NCBI GenBank assembly: GCA_016937725.1
Contig: JAFGVZ010000118.1
Location: forward strand, 1-21,664
Direction: 5' to 3'
Origin: Paracoccaceae bacterium
GTDB taxonomy: Bacteria > Pseudomonadota > Alphaproteobacteria > Rhodobacterales > Rhodobacteraceae
Length of the DNA stretch: 21,664 nucleotides
Below the pieces are notes generated by a model. That model was not told the DNA's origin. It was given only the letters and a program-made list of their open reading frames with translations, and made no database searches. Numbering within the stretch: position 1 is the first letter of the stretch; each line of letters opens with the position of its first letter. This document shows positions 15,808 to 21,664 of the stretch, in pieces. The translations under genes and the position numbers were made by a program.

Positions 15808-16278
15808 CTAATTGCCTTGCCCGTCAAAGGTCGGGCCGCCCTGTTCCGTCACCAGCCCGATATCGTTGAACCCGCCCGCATTCAGCGCGCCCATCACCTG
15901 CACCACCCGCTCGTATGGGATGGACCCATCGGCGCGCAGGAAAACCTTGCGGTTGGTCCGCTCTTGGGCAATCGCGCGCAGGCGGGCGATCAGGTCGTCC
16001 TGCGCAACCTCGGTTGTCATCAGCAGCACCTGCCCCTCGGCAGTCAGGGTGATAGACAAGGGTTCTTCCTGCTCGGCGGGAAGCGCCCCGGCAGACGTGC
16101 GCGGCAATTCCACCGGCACGCCCACGGTCAGCATGGGCGCGGCGACCATGAAGATGATCAAGAGCACCAGCATCACATCCACGAAGGGCGTGACGTTGAT
16201 TTCCGACATCCGGGCCGTGCGCGCGCGCCGTCCGCGCCGCCCCGACCCTTTGGATTTGCCCATCACTTGCGCGCCCAT
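15808..16278 (-). CDS. tolR: TolR, proton-channel subunit of the TolQR motor
   Basis: TolR (156 residues) forms, with TolQ, the inner-membrane proton-driven motor that energises TolA. After a basic cytoplasmic tail (GKSKGSGRRGRRARTAR) comes the single membrane helix beginning NVTPFVDVMLVLLIIFMVAA. D34 in this helix corresponds to the essential channel aspartate. The periplasmic domain follows, ending around NDIGLVTEQG. The start is taken as the ATG at 16278, one base after the tolQ stop. An alternative is M6 at 16263; the frame is open further upstream but only as a shadow of tolQ. Confidence 0.95.
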   Translation of the reverse strand: MGAQVMGKSKGSGRRGRRARTARMSEINVTPFVDVMLVLLIIFMVAAPMLTVGVPVELPRTSAGALPAEQEEPLSITLTAEGQVLLMTTEVAQDDLIARLRAIAQERTNRKVFLRADGSIPYERVVQVMGALNAGGFNDIGLVTEQGGPTFDGQGN

Positions 16279-16279
16279 G

Positions 16280-16978
16280 TCAGGCAGCGTCCAATTGGCG
16301 CGACAGGATGGTGTTGAACTCGTCGGCAAAGGCTTCATAGCCCGACAGGATCTCGTCGCTGTCATCGCTCAGCTTGTTGTAGAAAATCGTCGCGGGAATA
16401 GCCGCCAGCAGCCCAAGGCCGGTTGCCAACAGGGCTTCTGCAATCCCCGGCGCGACCACCGCAAGGTTGGTGGATTGCGCAAGCGCGATTTCTTCGAACG
16501 CGTATTTGATGCCCCAGACCGTGCCGAACAGACCCACGAAGGGGCTGGCCGACCCGACAGAGGCCAGAAAGGTCAATCCGCGCGTCAATTCGCGCCCTTC
16601 GCGCGCGATGGCCACATCCATAGAGCGGTCGATCCGGGCGACAGCGCCGGGGATCAACCCCCCGTCAGACCGGTGCGACCGGCGCCATTCGGCCATACCC
16701 GCCGCGAAGACCCGCTCTGGCGGGGTGCCGGGGTTGGGGCCGATCTGGTCGAACAATTGGTCCAAAGGCTCGCCCGACCAGAAGGCCGCGTCAAAGGCTG
16801 CGACCTCGGCGCGGGCTTGGCGGTAGCGCAAGTGTTTCTGGATGATGATCGCCCATGACCAGAAAGAGGCGATGATCAGCGACAGCATCACCAGCTTCAC
16901 GGTCAGCGTGGCGCGGGCAAACAGTGCAAGCAGCGAGAAGTCAATCTCTTGCGCGGCGGTCAGAGTGGTCGGGTCCAT
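16280..16978 (-). CDS. tolQ: TolQ, proton-channel subunit of the TolQR motor
   Basis: This 232-residue polytopic inner-membrane protein of the TolQ/ExbB/MotA family has three membrane helices: about 24-42 (LVMLSLIIASFWSWAIIIQK), about 135-155 and about 170-190. The conserved family signature is in the stretch LASVGSASPFVGLFGTVWGI. It begins MDPTTLTAAQEIDFSLLALF, matching relatives; that ATG (16978) has AGGA just upstream although with short spacing. An in-frame extension of 20 codons is possible but unlike the family. ybgC lies 100 bp upstream. A possible extra promoter for tolQ is noted separately. Confidence 0.95.
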   Translation of the reverse strand: MDPTTLTAAQEIDFSLLALFARATLTVKLVMLSLIIASFWSWAIIIQKHLRYRQARAEVAAFDAAFWSGEPLDQLFDQIGPNPGTPPERVFAAGMAEWRRSHRSDGGLIPGAVARIDRSMDVAIAREGRELTRGLTFLASVGSASPFVGLFGTVWGIKYAFEEIALAQSTNLAVVAPGIAEALLATGLGLLAAIPATIFYNKLSDDSDEILSGYEAFADEFNTILSRQLDAA

Positions 16979-17026
16979 ATTCCTGCTCGGGTTGGGGGGC
17001 CGCATCTGACGGCGGCTTTGCGCCAG

Positions 17027-17055
17027 ACCATACAGCAAGACAAGCCCGGCACCAA
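17027..17055 (-). promoter_or_regulatory. Possible internal promoter before tolQ
   Basis: On the minus strand TTGGTG (17055-17050) and TATGGT (17032-17027) are separated by 17 bases in the 100-bp ybgC-tolQ gap. It could give tolQRAB-pal expression independent of ybgC. Weak match. Confidence 0.25.
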
Positions 17056-17078
17056 CACGATGGCGTTATGCCTTTGGT

Positions 17079-17492
17079 TTATTCCGGGTGCTGCGGCGGA
17101 TTTTCACCGAAATGCCGCGTCAAGCTGTGGGGCAGGGCGATGGGTCGGCGCGCATCGCTGATGCAGACCAGCGTCACCTCGGCCTCGAACAGCAGTTTGC
17201 CGCCCCGCAAAACCGCCTGATGTAGCACCAGCCGCGCCCCGGAATGGCTGATATAGCGGGTCTGCACATCCAAAAGGTCGTCATAAATGGCAGGCGCGCG
17301 ATACTCCGCCACCACCCGGCGCACGGCAAACACGCCACCGCCCTCGGCCTTTAACTGCCCCTGATCCACTCCCAACTCGCGCACCCATTCGCTGCGCCCC
17401 CGCTCGATGAACTTCAGGTAATTCGCGTAATAGACGATCCCGGCCATGTCGGTGTCTTCGTAATAAACGCGGATTTGGAGGGTGTGGGTCAT
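17079..17492 (-). CDS. ybgC: YbgC, acyl-CoA thioesterase of the Tol-Pal cluster
   Basis: This 137-residue hot-dog-fold thioesterase belongs to the 4HBT/YbgC family. The active-site motif is YYEDTDMAGIVYYANYLKF near the N-terminus, with D15 as the expected catalytic aspartate. It hydrolyses acyl-CoA thioesters, and in E. coli it interacts with phospholipid-synthesis enzymes; its purpose in the Tol-Pal cluster is not settled. The ATG at 17492 fits the family; an upstream in-frame extension of 28 codons (His/Pro rich) does not. It is the first gene of the minus-strand cluster and is divergent from the SDR gene, so the cluster promoter should lie in 17493-17610, where I see no strong match. Confidence 0.93.
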   Translation of the reverse strand: MTHTLQIRVYYEDTDMAGIVYYANYLKFIERGRSEWVRELGVDQGQLKAEGGGVFAVRRVVAEYRAPAIYDDLLDVQTRYISHSGARLVLHQAVLRGGKLLFEAEVTLVCISDARRPIALPHSLTRHFGENPPQHPE

Positions 17493-17553
17493 GCTGGGCC
17501 TGCGATCCAAGTGGTGATGCGGCGTAACCTTAAGCGCGCCAACGGACAAGGGG

Positions 17554-17581
17554 TTGTGATAGGGAAAGTGCTGCATATGTT
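17554..17581 (+). promoter_or_regulatory. Candidate promoter of the SDR gene
   Basis: TTGTGA (17554-17559), a 16-base spacer and TATGTT (17576-17581) lie 29 bases before the SDR start. A strong ribosome-binding site, AGAAGGAGG at 17597-17605, follows. The promoter is a motif match only; the ribosome-binding site is clear. Confidence 0.4.
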
Positions 17582-17610
17582 AAGCATCAACGTATTAGAA
17601 GGAGGCATGA

Positions 17611-18288
17611 ATGTCAGACCGTAAAACTTTGTTCATCACCGGCGCGTCCAGCGGCATCGGGGCGGCGACTGCACGTGCGGCGGTAGCTGCCGGGTGGAAC
17701 GTGGCCCTGTTCGCGCGCAGCACCGACAAGCTGGAGGCGCTTCAGGCAGAGCTTGGCGATGCCGTCCTGACAATTCCGGGCGACGCCACGCATCTCTTGG
17801 CTCAAGAAGATGCCATCGTCCGGACGGTCGAGCATTTTGGCGGCCTTCATGCAGCTTTTGCAAATGCCGGTATGGGTCTGGATAGGCCCGGCACCGAAGC
17901 GGGCGACCCAGAGGAATGGCGCCGCATGATTGATCTGAACATCATGGCGCTGCTCTATACCGCGCGCGCCGCACTACCCGAATTGCGCAAAACCAAAGGG
18001 CACCTTCTGCTGACTGGATCAATCGCTGGCAAGGTGCATCTGCCGGGGTCCATCTATGGGGCAAGCAAATGGTTCGTGCAGGGCTATGCGGGCAACATGG
18101 CGCAAGAAATGCGCGACTGGGGCGGGCGCTGCACACTGATCGCACCCGGCATGGTGGATACGCCCTTCTTTGACGAACCCAAGCCCGACAAGCTTAAGCC
18201 CGAAGATATTGGCGAAGCGGTCGTCTTCGCGCTGACCCAGCTTGAGCGCGCAAACGTGTCGGAAATCGCCATCATGCCGCGCGCCTGA
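17611..18288 (+). CDS. Short-chain dehydrogenase/reductase (SDR family)
   Basis: This 225-residue classical SDR is an NAD(P)-dependent oxidoreductase of unknown substrate. The Rossmann nucleotide-binding motif is TGASSGIG (10-17). The structural NAG motif is at 85-87, and the catalytic residues are S137, Y149 and K153 (YGASK). The arginine in FARSTDKLE after beta-2 hints at NADP rather than NAD. Length is somewhat short (classical members are about 250), with a trimmed C-terminus. A strong Shine-Dalgarno (GGAGG) stands 5 bases before the ATG. It is convergent with the next gene, with only 2 bp between the stops and no terminator visible. Confidence 0.92.
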   Translation: MSDRKTLFITGASSGIGAATARAAVAAGWNVALFARSTDKLEALQAELGDAVLTIPGDATHLLAQEDAIVRTVEHFGGLHAAFANAGMGLDRPGTEAGDPEEWRRMIDLNIMALLYTARAALPELRKTKGHLLLTGSIAGKVHLPGSIYGASKWFVQGYAGNMAQEMRDWGGRCTLIAPGMVDTPFFDEPKPDKLKPEDIGEAVVFALTQLERANVSEIAIMPRA

Positions 18289-18290
18289 TC

Positions 18291-18914
18291 TTATTGCACA
18301 GCCCCCATCCGCGCCGCCAGTCGCAGCGCGTGGGTGGGGTCCGTGGCCACGGCGGGCAGGACCGGGTCATAGGCCGCCCGGATTAGCGCGCCGATCTCGG
18401 GGCGCAGTATGGTGTGGTCGCCTGCCACGGCCAAAGCGGACCGGTCGGTGAAGGCCGTGTCGGACCACAACAGAATAACCTGCACAGCTTGGGATAGCGC
18501 CAAGGTTTCGGCAGGGATATCCGACAGCGCCGCATCCATGCGGATAAACACGAAGGCCGCGCGAATTGCGTTGGCCTCGTCGAACCGGAACACGCGGTAT
18601 TGGTTGGCATCCGCCGCTTGCAGGCGCGTGACCAGTGACCCCAAGCCCTCGACCAAGCGGTCCAGATTGGGTACTTCCAGCAATTCCGCCCAGTCACGGA
18701 AGAAGAACACCATCAGGTTCGCGCCCAGTTCGGGGTCGGTTTCGGCCATCTTGTGGTTGGCCAGCGTCACCACGGCCTCTAACGCGCCCTTCACGGTTTG
18801 CAGCGTCGCGTCGGTCACGCCGAACACCACAGGCACGATGGGCCGCCCCCAGCGCGCGCACAGGAATTGCCCGTCTGAGCGGGTGAACAAGGCGGTGATC
18901 TCTGCTGCATCCAT
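18291..18914 (-). CDS. Conserved-looking protein of unknown function
   Basis: I do not recognise a family in this 207-residue protein. It has no signal peptide and no membrane segment, so it is probably cytoplasmic. It looks like a mixed alpha/beta fold: strands such as FLCARWGRPIVPVVFGV and LMVFFFRDWAELL alternate with helices. A run of charged residues (NQYRVFRFDEANAIRAAFVF) lies in the middle. The ATG at 18914 is supported by AAAGGA about 7 bases upstream. The frame stays open far upstream, but that is antisense to the neighbouring Sel1-repeat gene. It is divergent from the Sel1-repeat gene and convergent with the SDR gene. Codon use looks like the neighbours, so it seems a real resident gene. 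Confidence 0.8.
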   Translation of the reverse strand: MDAAEITALFTRSDGQFLCARWGRPIVPVVFGVTDATLQTVKGALEAVVTLANHKMAETDPELGANLMVFFFRDWAELLEVPNLDRLVEGLGSLVTRLQAADANQYRVFRFDEANAIRAAFVFIRMDAALSDIPAETLALSQAVQVILLWSDTAFTDRSALAVAGDHTILRPEIGALIRAAYDPVLPAVATDPTHALRLAARMGAVQ

Positions 18915-18977
18915 GGGCGATCCTTTCGGGTCTTGGCATAAGCGCCACAACCCCTGCGCGCAACCCGTCACAAAGGC

Positions 18978-19006
18978 GTGACACTGGCCAAGACGCGCCC
19001 TATAGC
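18978..19006 (+). promoter_or_regulatory. Promoter of the Sel1-repeat gene
   Basis: GTGACA (18978-18983) and TATAGC (19001-19006) are 17 bases apart, and the -10 lies 25 bases before the start codon. Five of six -35 bases and four of six -10 bases match consensus. It lies in the divergent gap with the unknown gene. Confidence 0.5.
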
Positions 19007-19031
19007 GATGCCGAACCGGATGGGGATACAC

Positions 19032-19886
19032 ATGCGTTTTGCGTGGATTTTGGGTGTGGTTTGTCTGGCCTGTGGCCCGGCGCAGGCGCAATTGCGTGCG
19101 ACCGAAGGGCTGACCGCGCTGGAAGCAGGCGATGCAGAGGCGGCGCGCGCGATCTGGCAGCCCTTGGCCGAACGCGGCGATACTCTGGCGCAGTATAATC
19201 TTGGCGTTTTGGCGTTGCGCGAGGGGGGCAATGCCCTGCCATGGTTCAGCGCGGCAGCCGAAGCTGGGTATCTGCCCGCGCAACAGGCTTTGGCCGGGCT
19301 TTTCGCAGATGCCGGGGCATGGCAGGACGCTGCGCGCTGGTATGCCGCCGCCGCTGCCCAAGGCGATGCGCTGGCGGCCCATAGCCTTGGGGTGCTGCAT
19401 GACCGGGGCTTGCTTGGCGCAGGCGCCCGTCCAGAGGCCGAACGCTGGTTTCGGCAGGCAGCCGAGGGCGGTCATGTCCCTGCACAATTTGCATTGGGCG
19501 CGCTGTTGACAGAGGCGGTTGATCCCGAGGCAGCTTTTTGGTTTGAGCGCGCCGCCAAGGCTGGCCATGTAGAAGCGAAGTTCAACCATGCCCGCGCTTT
19601 GGCAGAGCAAGACCCCACTGCCGCGCGCGACTGGTATCGGCGGGCAGGTGCGGCTGGGTTCGGTGCGGCCAGCTACAATTTGGCGCTTATGCAGGCGCGC
19701 GGGCGGGGGGGCGCGGAAAGTTTTCAGGCAGCATTGGCTTGGGCGACCTTGGCGGAACAGCAAGGTTTTCTGCAGGCTGCGAGCTTGATTGCCGCGCTGT
19801 CCGAGGTCATGGCGCCCGATGCACAAGCCGCCGCGCGTGCACAGGCCGAGCAATGCTTGGCCAACCCGGATACTTGCCCACGCTGA
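19032..19886 (+). CDS. Secreted Sel1-like repeat protein
   Basis: This 284-residue protein has a signal peptide (MRFAWILGVVCLACGPAQA, cleavage after about residue 19), so it is probably periplasmic. The mature part is built from about six Sel1-like (TPR-related) helical repeats. Recognisable units include GDTLAQYNLGVLALREGG, GYLPAQQALAGLFADAG, GDALAAHSLGVLHDRG, GHVPAQFALGALLTEA, GHVEAKFNHARALAEQD and FGAASYNLALMQARGRGG. Such proteins serve as binding scaffolds; the partner cannot be inferred. Two cysteines close the C-terminus. The ATG at 19032 is chosen because the signal peptide starts there and the promoter -10 lies 25 bases upstream; an in-frame GTG at 18978 falls inside the promoter. Confidence 0.88.
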   Translation: MRFAWILGVVCLACGPAQAQLRATEGLTALEAGDAEAARAIWQPLAERGDTLAQYNLGVLALREGGNALPWFSAAAEAGYLPAQQALAGLFADAGAWQDAARWYAAAAAQGDALAAHSLGVLHDRGLLGAGARPEAERWFRQAAEGGHVPAQFALGALLTEAVDPEAAFWFERAAKAGHVEAKFNHARALAEQDPTAARDWYRRAGAAGFGAASYNLALMQARGRGGAESFQAALAWATLAEQQGFLQAASLIAALSEVMAPDAQAAARAQAEQCLANPDTCPR

Positions 19887-19908
19887 GGCGCTTCGTTCGG
19901 TGGCAAGC

Positions 19909-19935
19909 AAAAACCCCGGCCTTGCGGGGCCGGGG
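19909..19935 (-). terminator. Intrinsic terminator of hsp20
   Basis: CCCCGGCC (19914-19921) and GGCCGGGG (19928-19935) form an 8-bp GC stem with a 6-base loop. On the minus strand five T residues follow. It starts 27 bases after the hsp20 stop. On the plus strand there is no T-run, so it serves the convergent Sel1-repeat gene poorly. Confidence 0.85.
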
Positions 19936-19962
19936 CCACTTGGTCATCTGCGCGTTTACAGG

Positions 19963-20430
19963 TTAGGCGGCGCTGGCCTGAACCAGCGTGCCGGCAGGGC
20001 CAGTATCGCGCGTGATCTCGATCTGGCGCGGTTTCAGCGCTTCGGGCAATTCGCGTTGCAAGTCGATATGCAGCATCCCATCGACATGGCTTGCCCCGGT
20101 CACGCGCACATGGTCGGCCAAGTGGAAGCGACGCTCGAACGCGCGTGTGGCTATGCCGCGATGCAGATATTCGCGCGGGGTCTCGCCCTCATCAGAGGTG
20201 CGCGCGGTGACCAGAAGCGCGTTTTCCTTCACTTCCACGCTTAGGTCATCGGCACGAAACCCGGCCACGGCCAATGAAATTCGGTAGCCATTTTCACCCG
20301 TCTTTTCAATGTTGTAGGGCGGGTAGCTTGGCGATTGCAGGTCGCTGGACAGCACGCGGTCCAGCATTTCGGCCATCTGGTCAAACCCGACAGAGGCCCG
20401 ATACAAAGGGGTGGGATCAAAACGACGCAT
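19963..20430 (-). CDS. Small heat-shock protein (Hsp20/IbpA type)
   Basis: This 155-residue ATP-independent chaperone holds unfolding proteins until ATP-driven chaperones refold them. The N-terminus MRRFDPTPLYRASVGFD is the class A (IbpA-like) form. The alpha-crystallin domain spans about 38-140, including YPPYNIEKTGENGYRISLAV, the GFRADDLSVEV strand and the LHRGIATRAFERRFHLADHV loop. The I-x-I anchoring motif is IEI (137-139, in KPRQIEI). The start is the ATG at 20430, 6 bases after AGGAGG; an in-frame ATG two codons earlier touches the Shine-Dalgarno and is unlikely to be used. Expression is probably heat-controlled twice, by a sigma-32-like promoter and by a ROSE-like leader. Confidence 0.95.
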   Translation of the reverse strand: MRRFDPTPLYRASVGFDQMAEMLDRVLSSDLQSPSYPPYNIEKTGENGYRISLAVAGFRADDLSVEVKENALLVTARTSDEGETPREYLHRGIATRAFERRFHLADHVRVTGASHVDGMLHIDLQRELPEALKPRQIEITRDTGPAGTLVQASAA

Positions 20431-20433
20431 AAG

Positions 20434-20516
20434 CATCCTCCTATGAGCGATGTTGGCTGCGCCTTCCGTTTGGACAGGCGCATGTTGCTACGCCCGGGTC
20501 TACATTCGGCCCCCGG
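20434..20516 (-). promoter_or_regulatory. ROSE-like RNA thermometer in the hsp20 leader
   Basis: Three hairpins can be drawn in the minus-strand leader. The first (20516-20493) has a 5-bp GC stem and a large loop. The second (20481-20459) has 6 bp, one bulged G, then 3 bp and an AAAC loop. The third (20452-20434) pairs CAUC with GAUG and CUC with GAG across one bulged G, closing an AUAG loop. This third hairpin sequesters the AGGAGG Shine-Dalgarno and contains UCGCU, matching the UYGCU box of ROSE elements. In known ROSE RNAs this hairpin melts on heating and frees translation. Confidence 0.72.
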
Positions 20517-20525
20517 ACATTCCAG

Positions 20526-20554
20526 AGTTGGGAAGCCGATTTGCCGGTTTCAAG
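20526..20554 (-). promoter_or_regulatory. Sigma-32-type heat-shock promoter of hsp20
   Basis: On the minus strand CTTGAA (20554-20549), a 15-base spacer and TCCCAACT (20533-20526) match the heat-shock consensus CTTGAA and CCCCATNT; the -10 agrees at 5 of 7 fixed positions, the exceptions being the first C and the T. The predicted start near 20519 lies just ahead of the first leader hairpin. Confidence 0.65.
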
Positions 20555-20577
20555 AGGTTTGGAGCCAGGTCACCGGC

Positions 20578-21411
20578 TTACGGGCGCAAGAAGCGCGCGC
20601 CGCCCTCGCTGGTCATACGGCGCGGCGCGAAAGCGGTGTCGCTGCGGACCGGGGCCTGAATGAAACGATTGTCGCGCTCGTCCAATGCTGCGCGCAGAAT
20701 GTCGAGCTTCGGTCCCAACGCGACACCGAACGACACATCGCCAATATAATCCCCGCCTTGCGATACGCCCTTGGCAGAGACGACCGAGACGATTTCGGCC
20801 CGCCCGCCTTCCAAGGAAAAGACAGGCGATCCGGAGGCCCCGAAATCGACCGAGCAGGTCATGTAGATCACGCCTTCGGCGCGGCTGTCCAACACTCGGC
20901 ATTGGTCTTGCAGTGAGGGCGCTTCGTGCCGCCCTCGGGCATAAGACACCACCGCGACCATATCGCCGCGCGATGGCTTTTCCCGCACCACGAAGGGGAT
21001 GACGCCCCGGTTATTGATGGGACGCGCCAGTTCCAACAGGGCCAGATCGTTGACCACGGTGTCTTCGGTTGCAAAACGCGTGACCTGATACTCCGGGTGC
21101 ACCACGGAGCGTAGAACGCGGCCTTCGGCCACGGCGCGGCCATTGCGCCAACCGGCGCGAAACAGGATTGTGCTGTCGTCATAGCGCGCGCCGGTGTCGC
21201 GGTCGAACAGGCAATGCGCAGCGGTCAGAACCAGCCGCTCCGAAATCAGCGCCCCGGTGCAAAAGCCATTTTCGCCCAGGTCAATGCGGCCAACGGCTTC
21301 CCAGCCTTGCGCGGTCAGACCGCTTTCCAGCGCGGTCAGCGGCTTGTCTTGAGCCGCCGCTATTCCGGCACCGAAAATGGCGATTAGCGAAAGCGCACGC
21401 AAGAACAGCAT
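20578..21411 (-). CDS. Secreted trypsin-like serine protease (S1 family)
   Basis: This 277-residue protein has a signal peptide (1-20, ending GAGIAAA) and a chymotrypsin-fold protease domain, so it should act in the periplasm or outside the cell. The catalytic triad is H66 (LTAAHC), D122 (VVNDLALLEL) and S194 (FGASGSPVF). C51 and C67 flank the His as in the usual His-loop disulfide; C171 and C186 may form a second pair. No PDZ domain follows, so it is not DegP/HtrA-like. A basic C-terminal tail (about 250-277, ending RMTSEGGARFLRP) has no clear role. The ATG at 21411 is preferred over a GTG two codons upstream because GGAG stands 5 bases before it. The stop lies 24 bases before the hsp20 -35. 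Confidence 0.9.
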   Translation of the reverse strand: MLFLRALSLIAIFGAGIAAAQDKPLTALESGLTAQGWEAVGRIDLGENGFCTGALISERLVLTAAHCLFDRDTGARYDDSTILFRAGWRNGRAVAEGRVLRSVVHPEYQVTRFATEDTVVNDLALLELARPINNRGVIPFVVREKPSRGDMVAVVSYARGRHEAPSLQDQCRVLDSRAEGVIYMTCSVDFGASGSPVFSLEGGRAEIVSVVSAKGVSQGGDYIGDVSFGVALGPKLDILRAALDERDNRFIQAPVRSDTAFAPRRMTSEGGARFLRP

Positions 21412-21481
21412 CGTCACTCCATGAACGTCTGGGTGCGACAGCGGTAGCGGAGCGCTATGGCCTGTAAGTGGCGAAACAATG

Positions 21482-21664
21482 TCAGCTTTGCGTCAGCGCG
21501 CGCGGGCGCGGCCCGCCCGTGGCCCAATCCAGCAATTCGACCGTGTGCACGACAGGGATTTGCGTGGCCCCGCCGATTTGCATCATGCAGCCGATATTGC
21601 CCGCCGCGATCACATCGGGCTGCTTTTCTTCCAAAGTCTGCACCTTGCGCGCCTTTAGCTGGCC
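21482..21664 (-). CDS. glcF: GlcF, glycolate oxidase iron-sulfur subunit (C-terminal end only)
   Basis: Only the last 60 codons are in the window; the gene runs off the right edge. The fragment reads through PDVIAAGNIGCMMQIGGATQ and PVVHTVELLDWATGG, the conserved C-terminus of GlcF. The cysteine of GNIGC belongs to the CCG-type domain of this family. GlcF carries 4Fe-4S clusters and, with GlcD and GlcE, oxidises glycolate to glyoxylate. The fragment is short, but the GNIGC and HTVELLDWA blocks are distinctive. A related heterodisulfide-reductase-like subunit is the main alternative. Confidence 0.85.
   Translation of the reverse strand, partial: GQLKARKVQTLEEKQPDVIAAGNIGCMMQIGGATQIPVVHTVELLDWATGGPRPRALTQS

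Noticed and set aside
18915..19910. Minus-strand extension of the unknown gene to 539 residues
   Set aside because: The extension is antisense to the Sel1-repeat gene, has Cys/Arg/Pro-rich shadow composition, and a good ribosome site supports the start at 18914.
20563..20578. Dyad near the hsp20 -35 as an operator
   Set aside because: Only the outer four pairs and one inner pair match; the centre does not, and it overlaps the protease stop codon.
1..21664. Mobile elements, CRISPR arrays, toxin-antitoxin pairs, phage genes, tRNA or rRNA genes
   Set aside because: No transposase, inverted-repeat ends, regularly spaced repeats, clover-leaf or rRNA sequence was seen; nearly all sequence is covered by recognised chromosomal genes.

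Overview
The window is an ordinary, gene-dense stretch of a high-GC alphaproteobacterial chromosome, most likely Rhodobacterales (Rhodobacteraceae or Roseobacteraceae). The lineage call rests on protein style and gene order: ubiB-ubiE divergent from mutM, rpsT before dnaA-dnaN-recF, and ybgC-tolQRAB-pal-cpoB-tilS-ftsH. It is made from memory of the families, not from a search. I see no tRNA, rRNA, insertion sequence, prophage gene, CRISPR array or defence cassette.

Left part (1-3676): a 3'-truncated ubiB and ubiE (ubiquinone synthesis) run leftward. mutM (8-oxoguanine glycosylase) runs rightward from a 102-bp divergent promoter region, followed by an enoyl-CoA hydratase and rpsT (ribosomal protein S20), which ends in a clear intrinsic terminator.

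Replication block (3677-8806): a 339-bp stretch without a gene follows that terminator and carries a perfect DnaA box 21 bp before dnaA. dnaA, dnaN and recF follow. recF overlaps a small VOC-fold gene by 4 bp, and that gene overlaps a LysE-type exporter gene by 4 bp. A bidirectional terminator separates this block from ftsH, which converges on it.

Envelope block (8832-17492, all minus strand): ybgC, tolQ, tolR, tolA, tolB, pal and cpoB form the Tol-Pal cluster. It continues through a 4-bp overlap into tilS (tRNA-Ile lysidine synthetase) and then ftsH (membrane AAA protease). The Tol-Pal products span the envelope and constrict the outer membrane at division.

Right part (17611-21664): an SDR oxidoreductase gene (+) converges with 2 bp to spare on a gene for an unrecognised 207-residue protein (-). 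Next come a secreted Sel1-repeat protein (+), a small heat-shock protein (-), a secreted trypsin-like protease (-), and the C-terminal 60 codons of glcF (-).

The most interesting non-coding signal lies in front of the small heat-shock gene. A sigma-32-like promoter is followed by a leader of about 90 nt with three hairpins. The last hairpin pairs the Shine-Dalgarno sequence against a UCGCU box with a bulged G, as in ROSE-type RNA thermometers. I found no evidence of a wholly new biological system.
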